In this document: positions 63,075 to 64,000 of the stretch, piece after piece | Position numbering within the stretch: the first letter of the stretch is position 1 | How the letters are laid out: each line of letters opens with the position of its first letter | Source of the DNA: Planctomycetota bacterium | GTDB taxonomy: Bacteria; Planctomycetota; Phycisphaerae; Phycisphaerales; UBA1924 | Assembly (NCBI GenBank): GCA_039819165.1 | Contig: JBCBSM010000001.1 | Span: 124,001 to 188,000 of the forward strand | DNA length: 64,000 nt | Direction: 5' to 3' | Notes under the pieces: generated by a model | The model's database searches: none | The model's input: only the letters and a program-made list of their open reading frames with translations | What the model was told of the DNA's origin: nothing | Made by a program: the position numbers and the translations under genes

Positions 63075-64000
63075 ATGACCGCCACGACCGCCGCCCGCCC
63101 CTTCGATGCCCGCACCGACGACGTCCTCCGCGCACTCGAGGCCGGTGGCCAGTACAAGCACCTGCAGATGCTCGATTCGCCCATGGGCCCGACGGTCCGC
63201 CTCCGTGATGGCGACGGCGGCACCCGCGAGGTCATCTGCATGTGCTCCAACAACTACCTCGGGCTTGCCAACCACCCCGAGGTCGTCGAGGCCGGCATCC
63301 GGGGCCTGCGGGAGTTCGGCGCGGGCACCGCCTCGGTCCGCTTCATCTGCGGCACCTTCACGCCGCACGAGACGCTCGAGGCCACCATCGCCCGCTACAT
63401 GGGCACCGAGAGCAGCTACACCTTCGTCAGCTGCTGGACCGCCAACGAGGCGCTCTACCCGACCTTCGCCGAGCCGGGCGACGCGCTCATCTCCGACGAA
63501 CTCAACCACGCGTGCATCATCGACGGCATCCGCCTGGCCACCGTCATCAAGAAGGGCGTCAAGAAGGGCGTCTACAGGCACAACGACCTGGATGATCTCC
63601 GCGCCAAGCTCGAGAAGCTCAAGGCCGACCCGGAGGTCACCGGCCAGCTCTGGGTCATCACCGACGGCGTGTTCAGCATGGAGGGCGATATCGCCGACCT
63701 GCCCGGGCTGCGGACGCTCTGCGACGAGTTCGAGGCGATGCTCGTGGTCGACGATTCGCACGGCCACGGCGTGATGGGACCCACCGGCCGCGGCACGCAC
63801 GAGCACTACGGCATGTGCCCCGGTGCGGCCAACCACGATCCCGGCCTGGGCGAGGTCGACTTCTTTACGGGCACGCTGGGCAAGGCCCTCGGCGGCGGCG
63901 CGGGCGGCTTCATCGCCGGCAGCCGCCGCGGCACCGAACTCATGATCCAGCGCGGCCGGCCGACGCTGTTCAGCAACGCCCTGCCCTGCACCATCGCCTG
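63075..64000 (+). CDS. kbl: Glycine C-acetyltransferase/AOS-family aminotransferase (partial)
   Basis: The first 308 residues of an alpha-oxoamine synthase; the gene runs off the window. Cues: YKHLQMLDSPMGPTVRL, CSNNYLGLANHPEV, GTASVRFICGTFTPHETLEATIARY, DELNHACIIDGIRL, DGVFSMEGDIADLPGL and the PLP lysine K270 in TGTLGKALGGGAGGFI. The SVRFICGT pattern favours 2-amino-3-ketobutyrate CoA ligase (threonine breakdown) over BioF or HemA. No tdh is visible in the window. Confidence 0.8.
   Translation, partial: MTATTAARPFDARTDDVLRALEAGGQYKHLQMLDSPMGPTVRLRDGDGGTREVICMCSNNYLGLANHPEVVEAGIRGLREFGAGTASVRFICGTFTPHETLEATIARYMGTESSYTFVSCWTANEALYPTFAEPGDALISDELNHACIIDGIRLATVIKKGVKKGVYRHNDLDDLRAKLEKLKADPEVTGQLWVITDGVFSMEGDIADLPGLRTLCDEFEAMLVVDDSHGHGVMGPTGRGTHEHYGMCPGAANHDPGLGEVDFFTGTLGKALGGGAGGFIAGSRRGTELMIQRGRPTLFSNALPCTIA

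Overview
The window is very GC-rich chromosomal DNA, densely coded on both strands. It most likely comes from a planctomycete of the Phycisphaerae type. This is inferred from the GC-rich codon use, the outer-membrane (Kdo) gene kdsB next to pyrG, and a secreted esterase whose C-terminal calcium-loop tail (DLDGDGDLTLLDF type) I associate with Phycisphaerae exported proteins. No rRNA is present to confirm the phylum. No insertion sequence, prophage or CRISPR array was seen.

Layout. (1) 1-19.8 kb is mostly housekeeping and envelope functions: the tail of an upstream gene, a DoxX-like membrane protein, a dCache-HAMP-SpoIIE phosphatase, a tricorn-type protease, a membrane protein with a zinc ribbon, def-fmt plus a small HExxH protein, a TPR protein, kdsB-pyrG, panC, gcvT, a TauE/SafE permease, a class V aminotransferase and tRNA-Arg(TCT). 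(2) 19.9-47.6 kb is one long, almost gapless flagellar locus, all on the plus strand. Its order is flgN, histidine kinase, NtrC-type activator, flgB, flgC, fliE, fliF, fliG, fliH, fliI, fliJ, motE-like, fliK, flgD, a hook-operon protein, flgE, flbD, motA, motB, fliL, fliN, fliO, fliP, fliQ, fliR, flhB, flhA, flhF, flhG, a small membrane protein, fliA. It supplies the export gate and ATPase, MS ring, switch, stator, proximal rod, hook and regulators. (3) 47.6-64 kb holds folK, a secreted redoxin-like protein, an ArsR-SRPBCC-DUF4287 operon, gamma-glutamyltransferase, a cupin, pyruvate dehydrogenase E2 and E1-beta genes, an M1 aminopeptidase, tRNA-Ser(GCT), the secreted esterase, a secreted transglutaminase-like protein and the start of a kbl-type aminotransferase.

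The flagellar gene order closely follows the ancestral fla/che operon of Bacillus and spirochaetes, with two informative absences. fliM is missing from its slot between fliL and fliN, while FliN carries a FliM/FliY-like EIDALL peptide. The che genes usually found between flhG and the sigma-28 gene are replaced by a two-helix membrane protein. A sigma-54-like promoter before flgB, the kinase/activator pair just upstream, a sigma-28-like promoter before motA and fliA at the end together suggest a sigma-54 to sigma-28 regulatory cascade.

Other points are a divergent CTP synthase, apparently leaderless promoters (one overlapping a perfect ArsR operator), and a DUF1801-like gene inserted between the E1-beta and E2 genes. 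All functional calls come from reading motifs and gene order by eye; no database search was run.
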